Positions 1-10,392 of a stretch of DNA of 64,000 nt are shown in pieces. Below the pieces are notes generated by a model. That model searched no databases, was not told the DNA's origin, and was given only the letters and a program-made list of their open reading frames with translations. A program made the position numbers and the translations under genes. Within the stretch, counting starts at the first letter, position 1; every line of letters begins with the position of its first letter. Source of the DNA: Diplodia intermedia (taxonomy: Eukaryota > Ascomycota > Dothideomycetes > Botryosphaeriales > Botryosphaeriaceae); the NCBI GenBank assembly GCA_021495925.1, contig JAKEKT010000023.1:1-64000 (forward strand), given 5' to 3'.

Positions 1-107
1 TCATACGCGCTTTTGTCTTTTCCGGTGTCGAAGCTCACATCCACCCGCAGGTACATCATGTACAACTACCGCCCCCCCTCCCCCTACTCCGTCTTCACCT
101 TCTCCAC

Positions 108-1568
108 CTACCCACACGGAAACCCCCTCGCAAACGCCCTCATCGCCGCATCCCTCTCCTCCCAATCCTCGCCCCTCGCCACGCCAGCCACCGGCCCGAC
201 TCGATCCAGCGCCTCCTGCACCGCGGCGGCGAGCCCCTGCCGCACCACCGCCGGCGAGGTGGACCGGAAACGTCGCCGGGCGCTGTGGGCGCGGTTGAGA
301 TACTCCGTCTCCGCGGCGGTGAGCGGTCCCGCGGAGGCGTTGTCGGGGTCGAACGGCGGGGCGGTGGGGTCCAAGGGGCTGCGGCTGCGGCTGCGGCGGG
401 TGGAGAATGTGGACGTGGCGGGGCGGGAGAGCGGGGAGAGGGGTGGGGAGAGGGGCGAGATTGCGTAGGGGGGTGGACGGGGGCCGGGGAAGGTCGCCCG
501 GCGGGCGAGGCGTATGGCGGCGGGGTTGTCTGCGATGTCGACGCTGCTGCGGTGGGGGCCGGCGCCGTTGAGGTGGTGGTCTGCGTTGTTGATGTAACGT
601 CGGATGTTGACGATTGGGGGGGAGGAGTTGGGTGCTGGGTCGAAAGGGTAACCCTCGTTGACTGTTTGGGAAAAAGGGGTTTCTCTCCGGTGAGCGCTGG
701 AAGGTGGAAACCTGAAACTTACGGGTGTTGTCGGCGGGGGACGGGTGTGTAGACGTGAGCGAGCGGGTTCTTCCTCGAAATCGCCCGCCCCGTCGAGACT
801 AAAGCCCGTCGGGACATCTTCGTCGGCATTTTCGCTCTCAAGGAGCGCATAACCAACGTCTTGAGAAATGCCAGATGGTGAGTCGTCTCGAGCATTGCTA
901 GGTGGTCCGTCATACGGGTTATGCAGGCGCCAATGGTTGATCTGTATCGCACACTCATCCCATTCCTGATCGTCGATGGTGATGGCGCTGATTCTTGCAA
1001 CGTAGCGGGCAATCTCGTCCGACGCTGAATCGTAATATTGCTCTTGGATCATCGTGTGGCGCAAAATTTGGAATCGCGGTAGTAAGTGTAGTGGGCCTTC
1101 GGATGTATCAAGGAGCGTGTGTTCCACAAACTCCGTGGGTTGGTTCATTTTACGGAATTTAGTGAGGGTGTAGTGCAGCGTTGCGAGAGACGGGCAAACT
1201 CCTGCGCAGAACCTCGAGTTCAACAAATGCGTGTGAGGTTGTCTCAGCATGCGGCGAACCAATCGGAACACCTCGTACTGAAGGAAGTGCAGCTCAAGTG
1301 CGCGAAAGTACAACTCATCGAATCCCGTGCGTCCGAAGGGGCCTATGGGCCTAGCTGAAGAATGGGGGTGGACAGTTAAGATGCCAAGCCGCCGTTGAGC
1401 GAAAACAGCCATCTCAACACAGTTCCGCACCTCGGTGTGTACGGTTGGACTAAACACGCCAGTAGCAGTAAGGTAGTTGACGAGGACAAGGAACTGACGC
1501 CATGGATCACCGCGCGGTCCAGTCATGGATAATGCTTCTGAAGAGAGTATTGGTTGTTGTTCACTCAT
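108..1568 (-). CDS. Hypothetical protein with Ser/Pro/Arg-rich C-terminal half (486 aa)
   Basis: I do not recognise a family. The reading frame is open and intronless from the ATG at 1568 to the stop at 108; the frame stays open further upstream but has no ATG there. The first ~220 residues look globular, rich in His, Leu and aromatic residues (for example FDELYFRALELHFLQYEVF). The second half is low-complexity: an acidic patch, then proline/serine-rich sequence with an RS-like run (RRSRSRSP), then a final segment that looks helical and charged. There is no signal peptide or membrane span. A GTAAGT at 722 with an AG at 662 could be a 61-nt intron, but removing it would shift the frame away from the protein-like C-terminus, so I read straight through. 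The gene is probably real because the frame is long and the composition is protein-like; its function is unknown. Confidence 0.6.
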   Translation of the reverse strand: MSEQQPILSSEALSMTGPRGDPWRQFLVLVNYLTATGVFSPTVHTEVRNCVEMAVFAQRRLGILTVHPHSSARPIGPFGRTGFDELYFRALELHFLQYEVFRLVRRMLRQPHTHLLNSRFCAGVCPSLATLHYTLTKFRKMNQPTEFVEHTLLDTSEGPLHLLPRFQILRHTMIQEQYYDSASDEIARYVARISAITIDDQEWDECAIQINHWRLHNPYDGPPSNARDDSPSGISQDVGYALLESENADEDVPTGFSLDGAGDFEEEPARSRLHTRPPPTTPVSFRFPPSSAHRRETPFSQTVNEGYPFDPAPNSSPPIVNIRRYINNADHHLNGAGPHRSSVDIADNPAAIRLARRATFPGPRPPPYAISPLSPPLSPLSRPATSTFSTRRSRSRSPLDPTAPPFDPDNASAGPLTAAETEYLNRAHSARRRFRSTSPAVVRQGLAAAVQEALDRVGPVAGVARGEDWEERDAAMRAFARGFPCG

Positions 1569-2169
1569 GACGACTCGGCGTGTATGGACTGCCAAAGAAT
1601 GGTGACAAGCAAAGCGGCTCCTTGCTGTCGGTTGGAAAAAGTTTGTGCTCAGCGTGCTGCCAAGCAAGAGACTGGCTCAAAGCTGGTTTCTGGATACGAT
1701 GGCTGAGTAGAGAGAAGATCAAAAGTATCTCCCTGCAGCGATAGCAATGGGACGATTGGAAGAGCCGTGCGGCGTGGTGGCGATATCAGTCGGAAAATGA
1801 TGTTTGGCTGCCGCGTTCATGCATGCGATGGCAGTGAGTTGGCTTTGCTTCCAGTTGCGCGTGCGTCTCCCGAGAGAGGAAGCAGTGACTGATGAAGGAA
1901 GCAGCGAAAGTACAGGTCAATTGTTCGCAGCTTCCTTGGCGTTATTCGTTCCTGAGCTGTGGCGATGGCAAGCCATGTTCTATGCATGCATGCGAGCAGC
2001 CTCGAGCATTTCATGGTCTGTCAGATGTCCTCGTTTTGCCGTTTCGTAACAATCTTGGGTGAAGTCCTCGGAAGCAACGAAGTGGGTAGTGCGGACAGAT
2101 GGCCATATTTAAGAGGGTCTAATTGAGCTATTTACACGATCCAGCTTGAAATATGGCGACACATCAGAA
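1569..2169. other. Intergenic, no gene seen
   Basis: Upstream region of the 486-aa hypothetical gene and 3' flank of cysteine synthase. Only short, unconvincing frames are present and no RNA gene was recognised. Confidence 0.5.
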
Positions 2170-3358
2170 TCACTGCAGGACAATGTACTTGTGCAGGTGC
2201 TGCGGTATCGAGTCGAGGAGCTTCTTCTCGGTCAACCACTTCTTGGAGAAAAGCCTATCAGCGTATCTGTAGGCACCATCGCAGAGAATCGTGACGACGG
2301 TGTTGCCCTTTCCGAGCTTCTCGGCCACCTTCTTAGCGGCAACGACGTTCAGGGCGGAGCTGGCACCGAGGTATAGGCCCTCCTCGTCGAGGCAGCGGTA
2401 GACCATGGCAATCGACTCCTCATCGGGGATGTGCACAGAGCCGTCAAGAAGGCCAATGTCGGGCTTCAGGTTATCTGTGATGCGGCCCTGACCGATGCCC
2501 TCGGTGATGGAGCCACCACTTCTCTCAGTGAGCTTGCCGCCGCTCTGGATGTACGAGTGAAGCACGGATCCCGGCGGGTCGGCCAGGAATGACTTGACGC
2601 GGCCATCCGACTTCTCCTTCAAGTATCTCGTGACACCGGCGAGAGTTCCAGCAGTGCCAGTGGCGCAGGTGAAAGCGTCAATCTTGCCGCCGGTCTGGTG
2701 CCAAATCTCCGGGCCAGTGGTCTCGATGTGGGCCTGGCGGTTGGCAACATTGTCGAACTGGTTGGTCCACACGGCGTTGTCCATGCTCTCAGCGTGCCGC
2801 TTGGCCTGGTGGTTGTAGTTCTGGGGGTTGTCGAAAGCGACGGCGGGGACGGGGTAGACCTCGGCGCCCAGGAGCCTGAGCAAGTCGATCTTGCCCTGCG
2901 ACTGCGTGTTGGGCATGTAGATGACCAGCTTGTAGCCCTTGGAGCGGCAGACGTGGGCGAGGCCAATGCCCGTGTTGCCAGCAGTGCCCTCGACCACAGT
3001 GCCACCAGCCTTCAACAGCCCCAACTTCTCGGCATTCTCGACGACGTAGAGGGCGGCGCGGTCCTTGACGGAACCGCCGGGGTTCTGGAACTCAGCCTTG
3101 CCGAGAACCTCACAGCCGGTCTCGTCGGAGAGCTTCTTCATGCGGATGAGCGGTGTCTTGCCGATCGCTGTGGCCGGGTTAGCCATCAATGGCTTACAAA
3201 TGCTGGCGGGGACGCGCACCGTCAATGAAGCCGCGCTGGGTGACGCCCTGGGCCTTGGAGATGCCAATGGCATACTGCTGAGCAGCCTCGATCTGCGAGA
3301 TGTTTTCAGCGGCGCGGGAGGCAGTGGCGGCGAACCGCAGCACGCGCGTCCGGAACAT
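2170..3358 (-). CDS. cysB: Cysteine synthase (O-acetylserine sulfhydrylase), probably mitochondrial
   Basis: PLP enzyme that makes L-cysteine from O-acetylserine and sulfide. Two exons, 3358-3220 and 3167-2170, encode 378 aa. The 52-nt intron is supported because joining GAC-G to CG-ATC restores the family motif GFIDAIGKTPLIR. The PLP lysine lies in NPGGSVKDRA (Lys about 81), followed by the phosphate-binding loop EGTAGNTGIG and the ATGTAGT loop. The first ~45 residues (MFRTRVLRFAATASRAA...) are Arg-rich without acidic residues at the start, which suits a mitochondrial presequence as in other filamentous fungi. An ATG inside the intron-derived frame at 3185 would give a protein without the presequence, but it disrupts the conserved joint. 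The gene is transcribed divergently from the condensin subunit gene, with start codons 222 bp apart, so the two probably share a promoter region. Confidence 0.95.
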
Positions 3359-3580
3359 GGCGAAGCGTTGTCGGGGCGGGGAGTGAGTGGTGAGAGGCGC
3401 GCGAACTTTGGAGCCGCCGATTACGCAACGCCTAAGTAGCGCCGCGCCGCCGGGCACCTCTGCGGCGGCGGCCGGCGCCAAGACTGCGGGCGGGCGACGC
3501 CAGCGTAAACACCGCGACTGGTAAACAAGTCCGCCGCCGACGCGACACGACAAGCTCCCTCCATCTCCCCCGCCGACGCC

Positions 3581-6500
3581 ATGCCCGGCCGCGTAGCAGA
3601 CAGGCGCAGGGCCCGCGCATCCGGCGCCGCCAGCTCTGCGAAATCTTCCACCACCACCACCCGGCCGCGTAACTCCCGGGCCGCCCGCACCTCCGCCAAC
3701 GCCGTCGAGATCCCCGATGAGGGAGAGTCCACTTCTCTTCGCGAGCAGATATGCCGCATTTTTGGCGATGCCCAGCGCACCACCGCCACCCAGCGCAAGC
3801 TTGTCGTGCAATTGCGCAAGGTCCAGGAAGCCTGTTGCTACGAGCCCGTGAAGCCCAAGAAGCAACAGTCGGACGAAGATTTCGGCGAGGAGGAGTTCAA
3901 CACCGAAGTCGGTCGCTGCCTTCTGCGCGTCCTGCCTGTCAAGAAGAGCGAGCCCGTAGGCGACCGCATCATCAAGTTTGTGGCTCTGTTCCTGAAGCAC
4001 TCGAGCGACAAAGGTAAGCCGCCGGTTGGAGCTGAGACTTGTCGCATGCTCACGTTGTCAGATAATCAAATTGCTCACGAGGCAAATCCGGATGAGAGTA
4101 CAATGCCATCGACACCCAGCAGCCGCTTGACCACCCACCTTCTTTCCGCTCTGATCCCGCTCCTCACGGCCAAGGACAAGGTCGTTCGATTCAGGTCGAC
4201 GCAAATAATCTCGCACGTTCTCAATACGCTCGACTCTATCGACGACGAAGTCTTCCCGCCCATTCGCTTAGGCCTGCTCAGGAGGCTTCAGGACAAGGAA
4301 GCTCAGGTGCGTGTCCAGGCAATTCTGGGCCTGGGGCGTCTTGCCGACGGCGATGAAGAAGAAGACGAGGATAGCGATGATGAAGATAGTGCGAAGGGCC
4401 TCCTCGTGCGGCTATTGCACGTGCTGCAAAACGATCCGGCTGCCGAGGTCCGCCAGTCATTGCTGCTCAATCTGCCTTTGACTCCTACGACCCTGCCATA
4501 CCTGCTGGAGCGCGCCAGAGACCTAGACCCCGCCACCAGAAGAGTGCTTTATTCCCGCCTGCTTCCTGCCTGCGGCGATTTCCGCCATCTATCACTGACA
4601 CACCGAGAAAAACTCCTTCGTTGGGGCTTGAGAGACCGTGATGAGAATGTGCGCAAGGCTACTGCCCGTCTGTTCCGTGAACGCTGGATCGAGGACTGTG
4701 CAGGTGTTCCAGAGGCAACCCAAGACAGCAATTCTGCCGTGAAGCAGCTGTCAAAGCCGAGCCACGATGCGCTTATGGAGCTTCTCGAGCGTATTGATGT
4801 CTCCAATTCAGGTGTCGAGGGTGGCGTTGCCCACGATGCGATGAAGGAATTCTGGGACGGTCGGCCTGATTACTGCGAGCAGATCAGCTTCGAAGACCCA
4901 TACTGGGACGAGCTGACCCCCGAAAGCGCTTTCATTGCGCGCTCATTCAACGACTTTTGCCGGAATAGTGGAGACAGCAGGCTCCAGACCATTCTTGAGG
5001 ATAAGATGCCCGAGGTCACCAAATATGGTTACCTGATCCAGAAGCACATCCAGAAGCTCATCCAGGGTGTCCAAAAGGTGGCAGAAGACGATGACCCGGA
5101 AGTCGAAGAGGAGACCGTCCAGCAAGAGTTCTGCGTCGAGCAGCTTTTCCACATTGCCCTCACGCTTGACTACACGGATGAGATTGGTCGCAGAAAGTTG
5201 TTCTCAGCCATGCGTGAAGCTCTCGCCATTCCAGAGCTTCCCGAGGAATGCACCAAACTGGCCGCGGAAATCCTTCGTACCGTCTGTGGTGATAGCGTCG
5301 CGGGCGAGCGTGAGTTCTGTGGAATAGTGCTTGAGGCTATTGCCGACGTTCACGACACCATCATGGGCGAAGATGACATTGATGACAACGAGAGCTTCCA
5401 TTCAGCACGATCTGATGTCAACGACGAGCATGAGGAAAGCAGCACGAGAGACAAGATCAAGAAAAAGAATCCAGACATGACTGAAGAGGACCTGGATTCG
5501 GCTGAAGAAGAGAGGGCTGTCCGCGAAATCATGGTCAACATGAAGTGCCTTCATATCGCTCAATGCATGTTGCAGAACGTGCAGTGTGAGCTTGAGTCCA
5601 ACAGTGCACTCATTACCATGTTGAACAACTTGGTAGTACCCGCCGTTCGGTCTCAAGAGGCGCCCATCAGAGAGCGTGGTTTCCTCTGCCTTGGTTTATG
5701 CTGCCTTCTGAGCAAGGTGAGTGTCTCCTAGACCAACTCCACTGAACGAGTATCACTAACCTTGTCACTAGAACATTGCCCAGGAGAACCTTGCCCTTTT
5801 CCTTCACTGCTTTGCAAAGGGTCACGAGGCATTGCAGACCATTGCCCTGCAGATTATCACCGACATTCTGACCACTCATCCACAACTGCTTGCTCCTCCA
5901 CCAGCACCTACGGACCCCGACGTTTCGGAAATAAACCCTGTCAACCCGCTTCTCAAGCCTGTTCACAAGATGTTTTTCAAGGCAGTCAAGGCTGCCGATC
6001 CTGGCGTTGCAACGACGGGCGCTGTCGCTGCTAGCAAACTCATGCTCCTCAACATTCTACGCGATCCAGATCTTCTCAAGGCTCTCACCATCGCATACTT
6101 CAACCCCGAGTCGCAACACAACCCCGGGCTTCGCCAAGCGTTGACCTATTTCTTGCCCGTCTATTGTCATTCTCGGAAAGACAATGCGGAGCGAATGGCA
6201 AGCATTGCAGTTTCCGTAGTCCACGCAATGAGAGGCGTTCAAGAGGAGCTGGAAGAGGAAGGTGACGTGGAGATGGTGGGCATTGGTGTTGTTGGAAGCC
6301 AAATCGTCGATTGGACAGATCCGCGGAAATTGGTCGGCGCGGACGACACAAGTGGGAAGCTTGTCACTGGGGAGACCAAAATCGACGGCCTGGGTGATGC
6401 TCATCTGCTGCTCGCAGAGGATCTTCTTGAGAAGGTTCTCACGCCGGGAACCACCAGTAAGTATTCCATCACTGCACCTTCTGATGACGCTAATCATTAC

Positions 6501-7470
6501 GATAGGGGACGAGAAGAAGATATACGTATCTATGCTGGCCAAGTTGCATGTGCACTCCACATGCTCCCCGGAGAAGATTCAATCGGTCAGCGATCTCGTC
6601 GAAGAAAGCCTCGACAGCAAACTCGCCGCAACCGACGCTTCCGCCCGCAATGCCTTTACCAAGCTGTCCAACGGCCTCGCAAAGCTGTCCGCCCCGTCCG
6701 AGAAGGCTGACAATAGCGGAACGGTCGTCCCTGATGCGGATGAAGCCGAGCAAAACAAGGAGGATGATGGTAACACCACCGTCAATGAGGAAGCCGCATC
6801 CGTCGCCGATGCCACCGAGGCGGAAGCTCCTTCGGTTGCAGGCGATGTGGATGAAATGTCCGTCGTCGAAGAGGAGGATGAAGTAGAGAAGGAAGACAAG
6901 GATGATACTGTGGTGCAGAACACGAGGCCGGCGCCCCTGAGCATTGAAGAACAAATCCAGATGCAACTGCAAGACGAGACAATGCGGGATGTGGATGCCG
7001 AGGGGACCATGATGCCGCCGGCAGACGACATGGACATCGACGAGGACGAAGACGAGCAGGAAGAAGAAGAAAAGACGGACAACGAGGAAGCCGAGTCAGA
7101 AGCAATGGTGGTGAAGCCGCCAACGCCAACGCCACCGCCCCAGCCGCAGCCCAAGAAGCGCGGCAGGAAGAAGAAGGAGCCCGAGCCCGAGCCGGAGCTC
7201 GAGATCAAACTCGAGGAAGAGGTAGAGCCGGAAGAGGAGCAACCGAAGCCGAAGAGACGCGGCAGGCCGCCTGCTGCAAGTAAGAAGGCGGCGGCTGAGT
7301 CGTCGACGGCGGAGAAGAAAAAGAGGGCGCCGGCGAAGAGGGCTAGCGCCAGTAGGGCGACGACGGCGGAGCAGGAGGATGGGCCCAGCACTCGCAGGGG
7401 TAGGGGGAGGCCGAAGAAAGCGGCGCCGAAGGATGTTGTTGATGATTTGTTAGAGAGCGATGATGAGTAG
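3581..7470 (+). CDS. YCG1: Condensin complex subunit 3 / CAP-G (Ycg1/Cnd3)
   Basis: HEAT-repeat subunit of condensin, needed for mitotic chromosome compaction. Exons 3581-4013, 4062-5716, 5772-6456 and 6506-7470 give 1245 aa. The first intron is only 48 nt and in frame (GTAAGC...TCAG), so it is easily mistaken for coding sequence. HEAT repeats are visible from about residue 60 onward (DKVVRFRSTQIISHVLNTL; DKEAQVRVQAILGLGRLAD; DENVRKATARLFRERW), and the Cnd3-type C-terminal cap follows (NIAQENLALFLHCF...). The last ~250 residues are a charged tail with strings of Glu/Asp and three AT-hook-like basic patches near residues 1141 (KRGRKKK), 1175 (RRGRPP) and 1220 (RRGRGRPKK). Length and order fit filamentous-fungal CAP-G. 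The partner SMC, Brn1 and Ycs4 genes are not in the window. Confidence 0.93.
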
Positions 7471-7990
7471 AGAGTGTCTTCCAGTGGGACGGCTATCATC
7501 GGTTTTGGGACGGGGTTTGGGTAGGTGGGTGTCATTGGTTGGGAGCGTGGATAGGTTACCTGCTGAGTCGGATTTCCCTCTTTTTGGCGTTTTTGGAGGA
7601 TAAGTTTGTCTTGATGGACAGCTTGGTTCCTCTTTCCTTGTCAGCGTTAGGTTGACGCAATGAAACGAGCTTCTACGGTCTCTACTCTGCCTATGCAAAC
7701 GCCCATGATGTCTCCTTATTTGCTCGCGGGAAGCGGAGGCAAACTCCAGTTGTAGCTTTCGTTTATCCGGTCAGGACGATAAACTCGAAACAAATGCGAG
7801 TGTCACGAAGATACGTTGAAGATCATGAGGGGCAAAAATTCGCGCATATTATATGGCTACAACTTGGCTTCTGCTTGATATTCAAGAAATGCGAACCCTC
7901 ATGCGATCCATCCAAAAGGTGATTCGCTTGCAAATACACAACGTTGCTTTACGAGAAGTTAGGAGCGTTTGGCAACCGCGAAAAATGCAT
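7471..7990. other. Convergent intergenic region
   Basis: Lies between the 3' ends of the condensin and VOC-dioxygenase genes. It is presumably 3' UTR and terminator sequence; no ORF or RNA gene was recognised. Confidence 0.5.
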
Positions 7991-9067
7991 TTAAGTGAGG
8001 AAGGTGGGCGGCAAGTCAGGACCTGAAATGGACGAGAAGTGTCAGCTCAGAATATGATATGCAGTCAGTTGGGAATTTATGCTTACCCCACACGTGTAGG
8101 CTGTCTGGTGAAGCTGGAGTGACGTTCGTTGGGTGTTCGTTGTCGAGCAAGTCGCCGTCCACGTAATGTTCCAGAATGAACTTCGACGGGTCAAACCTGG
8201 CAAGACGGTCAGAGCAAATATATGGTATAGGCAGCTGCGCAATACACACCAATAGTCGAAGATTTGACTGCCCATGATGTGACGTCCCACACCCCAACAG
8301 TTCTCGTAACCTTTGTGCCTCAGCCAATCGTGACCAAGCACTTGGGTGTCGAAGTCATGAGTCTCGAAGGATGAATGGTGAACATGCGGAGCCCTCGGTC
8401 CGGAGAAGAAGAAGAAGGTGTGGTGGTCAACGGGTTCCTTGCCGCGGTCAAGACGCATGAAGACAGTCACGTTCTCGCCCTTGTCGTTGTGGTTCAATTC
8501 GCTGTCGATGAAGTTGAAATGTTCGTGGTAGAAGCTGTAGGCCTTGTTGAAGTCCGTGACGCAGAGGCCGAAATGGCCAAGCTTGTGGACGGGAGCCGGC
8601 TTCTGTTCGAACCGCTGGAACTTGCCCTCGGGCCTGTGCTTCTGGGTCGGATAGTTGAAGGCGAGCTCTGGTAGGACTCTTTCATCAGGTGCAGGAGCCT
8701 GGCCGTGGACCAAATGCATCTCAAACCCGTCGACGGGCTCCTTGAATGTGACACATTTCCCGCCGCCAGGAGCGTCCGCTAGTTCGAACGGCCCGGTGGC
8801 TTCCGGTAGTACCTGAGAGGCGTGGTTCAAGTCATCCTCGGACTCTACCACGAAAGCAGCTCCGGCAAATTCATCCTTGTCGCTTTTGACCAAGCAATAG
8901 ACAAAGGGTTCGCGGCCATAGCCCCGGTAGTAGATCTTGTCGTCGGTCCTCTTGCATTCCTCAAAGCCGAAGTCCATCAAAAAGGCGTGTGCCTTCTCCC
9001 AGTCTTTGTGCCGATAGTAGACGTGTGCGATGCGGACCAGTTGAATCTTTCGCCCAGCTTTGGCCAT
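7991..9067 (-). CDS. VOC-fold extradiol-type dioxygenase (glyoxalase/catechol 2,3-dioxygenase superfamily)
   Basis: Three exons, 9067-8250, 8196-8087 and 8022-7991, encode 319 aa. The splice joins recreate DYW-FDPSKFILEHYVDGD and VWG-PDLPPTFLT-stop. Two vicinal-oxygen-chelate modules are visible. The N-terminal one begins KIQLVRIAHVYYRHKDWEKA. The C-terminal one carries the expected Fe(II) ligands of the extradiol family: His165 (KLGHFGLCV), His230 or 231 (HVHHSSFE) and Glu282 (FILEHYVDGD). This layout fits fungal metapyrocatechase-like proteins that cleave catechol-type rings using Fe(II) and O2. The substrate cannot be read from sequence and no aromatic-degradation cluster surrounds it. No signal peptide is seen, so it is probably cytosolic. 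A glyoxalase or hydroxyphenylpyruvate-dioxygenase relative is the alternative, but the His-His-Glu placement favours an extradiol enzyme. Confidence 0.82.
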
Positions 9068-9696
9068 GGCGCTTCAAGTGCACTGATGTAGGCAAGGTCG
9101 CCTGCAGATTGCCGGGTGTGGAGAGTATACGAAGAGTCGTTGGTCTGGAGGAGGCGAGGAGATGGCGACTGCTGGGCTTCAAATATATTTGCGGAGATAG
9201 AAATAGAAATCATATGATCGCATTCAGCAGTAAGCTCCTGGCTGACGTCTTGTTCCGGAAACGCTGTGAGCGTCACGGCAGTTGGGAGCCGGAGCTGAGG
9301 CGGGGTTGCCATGTGGAGCGATCGTCAGCTCCGTCATCCTCCCCACAGTAGCCCCTCCAGGGACCCCGCACCAGGCAATGCCAACGCGTGTGCTGCCTTT
9401 TCTCAGCACGCGAGGCGACTGGGTGATTGGATCCGGGGGTCGAACGTGATTGGTGCACGCTCCAACATTCTGTGTACATGAAAACACCGTCCACCCGCCA
9501 TGATATCGTGCAGCTGCAGTGGTGTTTCCGGTCTGTGATCAACAACAGCTCAGACAGTTGCGGTAAAGGAGATGCCGCCAGACGCCTCGGGACCCCTCAC
9601 TGGGGCGACGCTCCTGCGCCGGTAGCAGGGAATAGGCATTGCGCTGAGAACAGCATACCGGTGCTGATACATAAATCCGTAAGTCCGACTGCGGTG
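9068..9696. other. Intergenic, no gene seen
   Basis: Upstream region of the VOC-dioxygenase gene and 3' flank of the SAYSvFN gene. No convincing coding frame or RNA gene. Confidence 0.5.
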
Positions 9697-10144
9697 TCAC
9701 ACGGTTCGAGTCCGTAGCTCTCTTTCCAGAGCGTCCATGTCTGTGCTGCCTTCGATGCTGCACTGCTTCAGTCTCGCAGTCGGCAATTACAAGTAGGCCC
9801 GAACCGGGGAAGCAGCAAACTTACGCTTGGACATCCTTGTTGAAGAGCGAATACGCGCTCAACTCACCCTCTTTCCGCTTGCCTGTGTTCGTGACCATTG
9901 CCCACAACAGGCCCACGATAAGCATTGCTTGGCCGTACCCGATCATGACCGCGACGAGCTGCAAGACCAGGTAGAGTTTGAACTGGAAGGAGTGCTTGAG
10001 GTGGGCAACAGCCCGCTGGAGGAGTAGCGAAGGGTTCTTGGAATTCTGCTCTTCGATGTATTCGTCGAGATGCAGGTCGGCCTTCTTGATGTGGTATGGC
10101 TTCTTGGCCTTGGGAGCCTTTGACGAGTCCTTCGGTTTCGCCAT
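9697..10144 (-). CDS. SAYSvFN-domain small membrane protein (SAYSD1 family)
   Basis: Two exons, 10144-9825 and 9757-9697, give 126 aa. The signature SAYSLFN follows a hydrophobic hairpin (FKLYLVLQLVAVMIGYGQAM then LIVGLLWAMV), as in the SAYSvFN family. Choosing the acceptor GTGCAG at 9758 extends the domain to AIEGSTDMDALERELRTRTV, which matches the usual family ending (A-I-x-G-T...LEREL). The next upstream AG gives an unrelated tail, so the family pattern decides the exon. The N-terminal ~45 residues are Lys-rich and probably cytosolic. In animals SAYSD1 sits in the ER membrane and takes part in quality control at the translocon; the fungal role is unproven. It is divergent from SPC3, with start codons 248 bp apart. 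Confidence 0.85.
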
Positions 10145-10392
10145 GTCGAAAGGGCTGCCAGTGACAGGTGCGGAGATTGCTGAGAAGACTCGGAGCGATC
10201 CCGCGCGAGCGAGGGTGCACAGGTGGGGTGGTGGTGATGTAGAAGGGCAGCCAGCAACGAAATGGTGGCCGGGCGCGGCTTCCCGAAACGTGTTCTTGCT
10301 GGGGTTGGAGCTCCGCAGCGCGTCCGCACCGCCGGCGCAGGCACAGGCACAACATCATCATATCTCCAACAGCACCCGCGCCGGCCGCCACC

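Noticed and set aside
662..722. GTAAGT...AAACAG resembling a 61-nt intron in the first gene
   Set aside because: Removing 61 nt shifts the frame and loses the protein-like C-terminus; no nearby acceptor keeps frame.
6579..7535. 318-codon frame antisense to the condensin tail
   Set aside because: Mirror of the Lys/Glu-rich coding strand, giving a Ser-rich low-complexity peptide with no support.
9690..9720. GGTTCGAGTCC resembling a tRNA T-loop
   Set aside because: No matching acceptor, D or anticodon stems around it, and it overlaps the last coding exon of the SAYSvFN gene.
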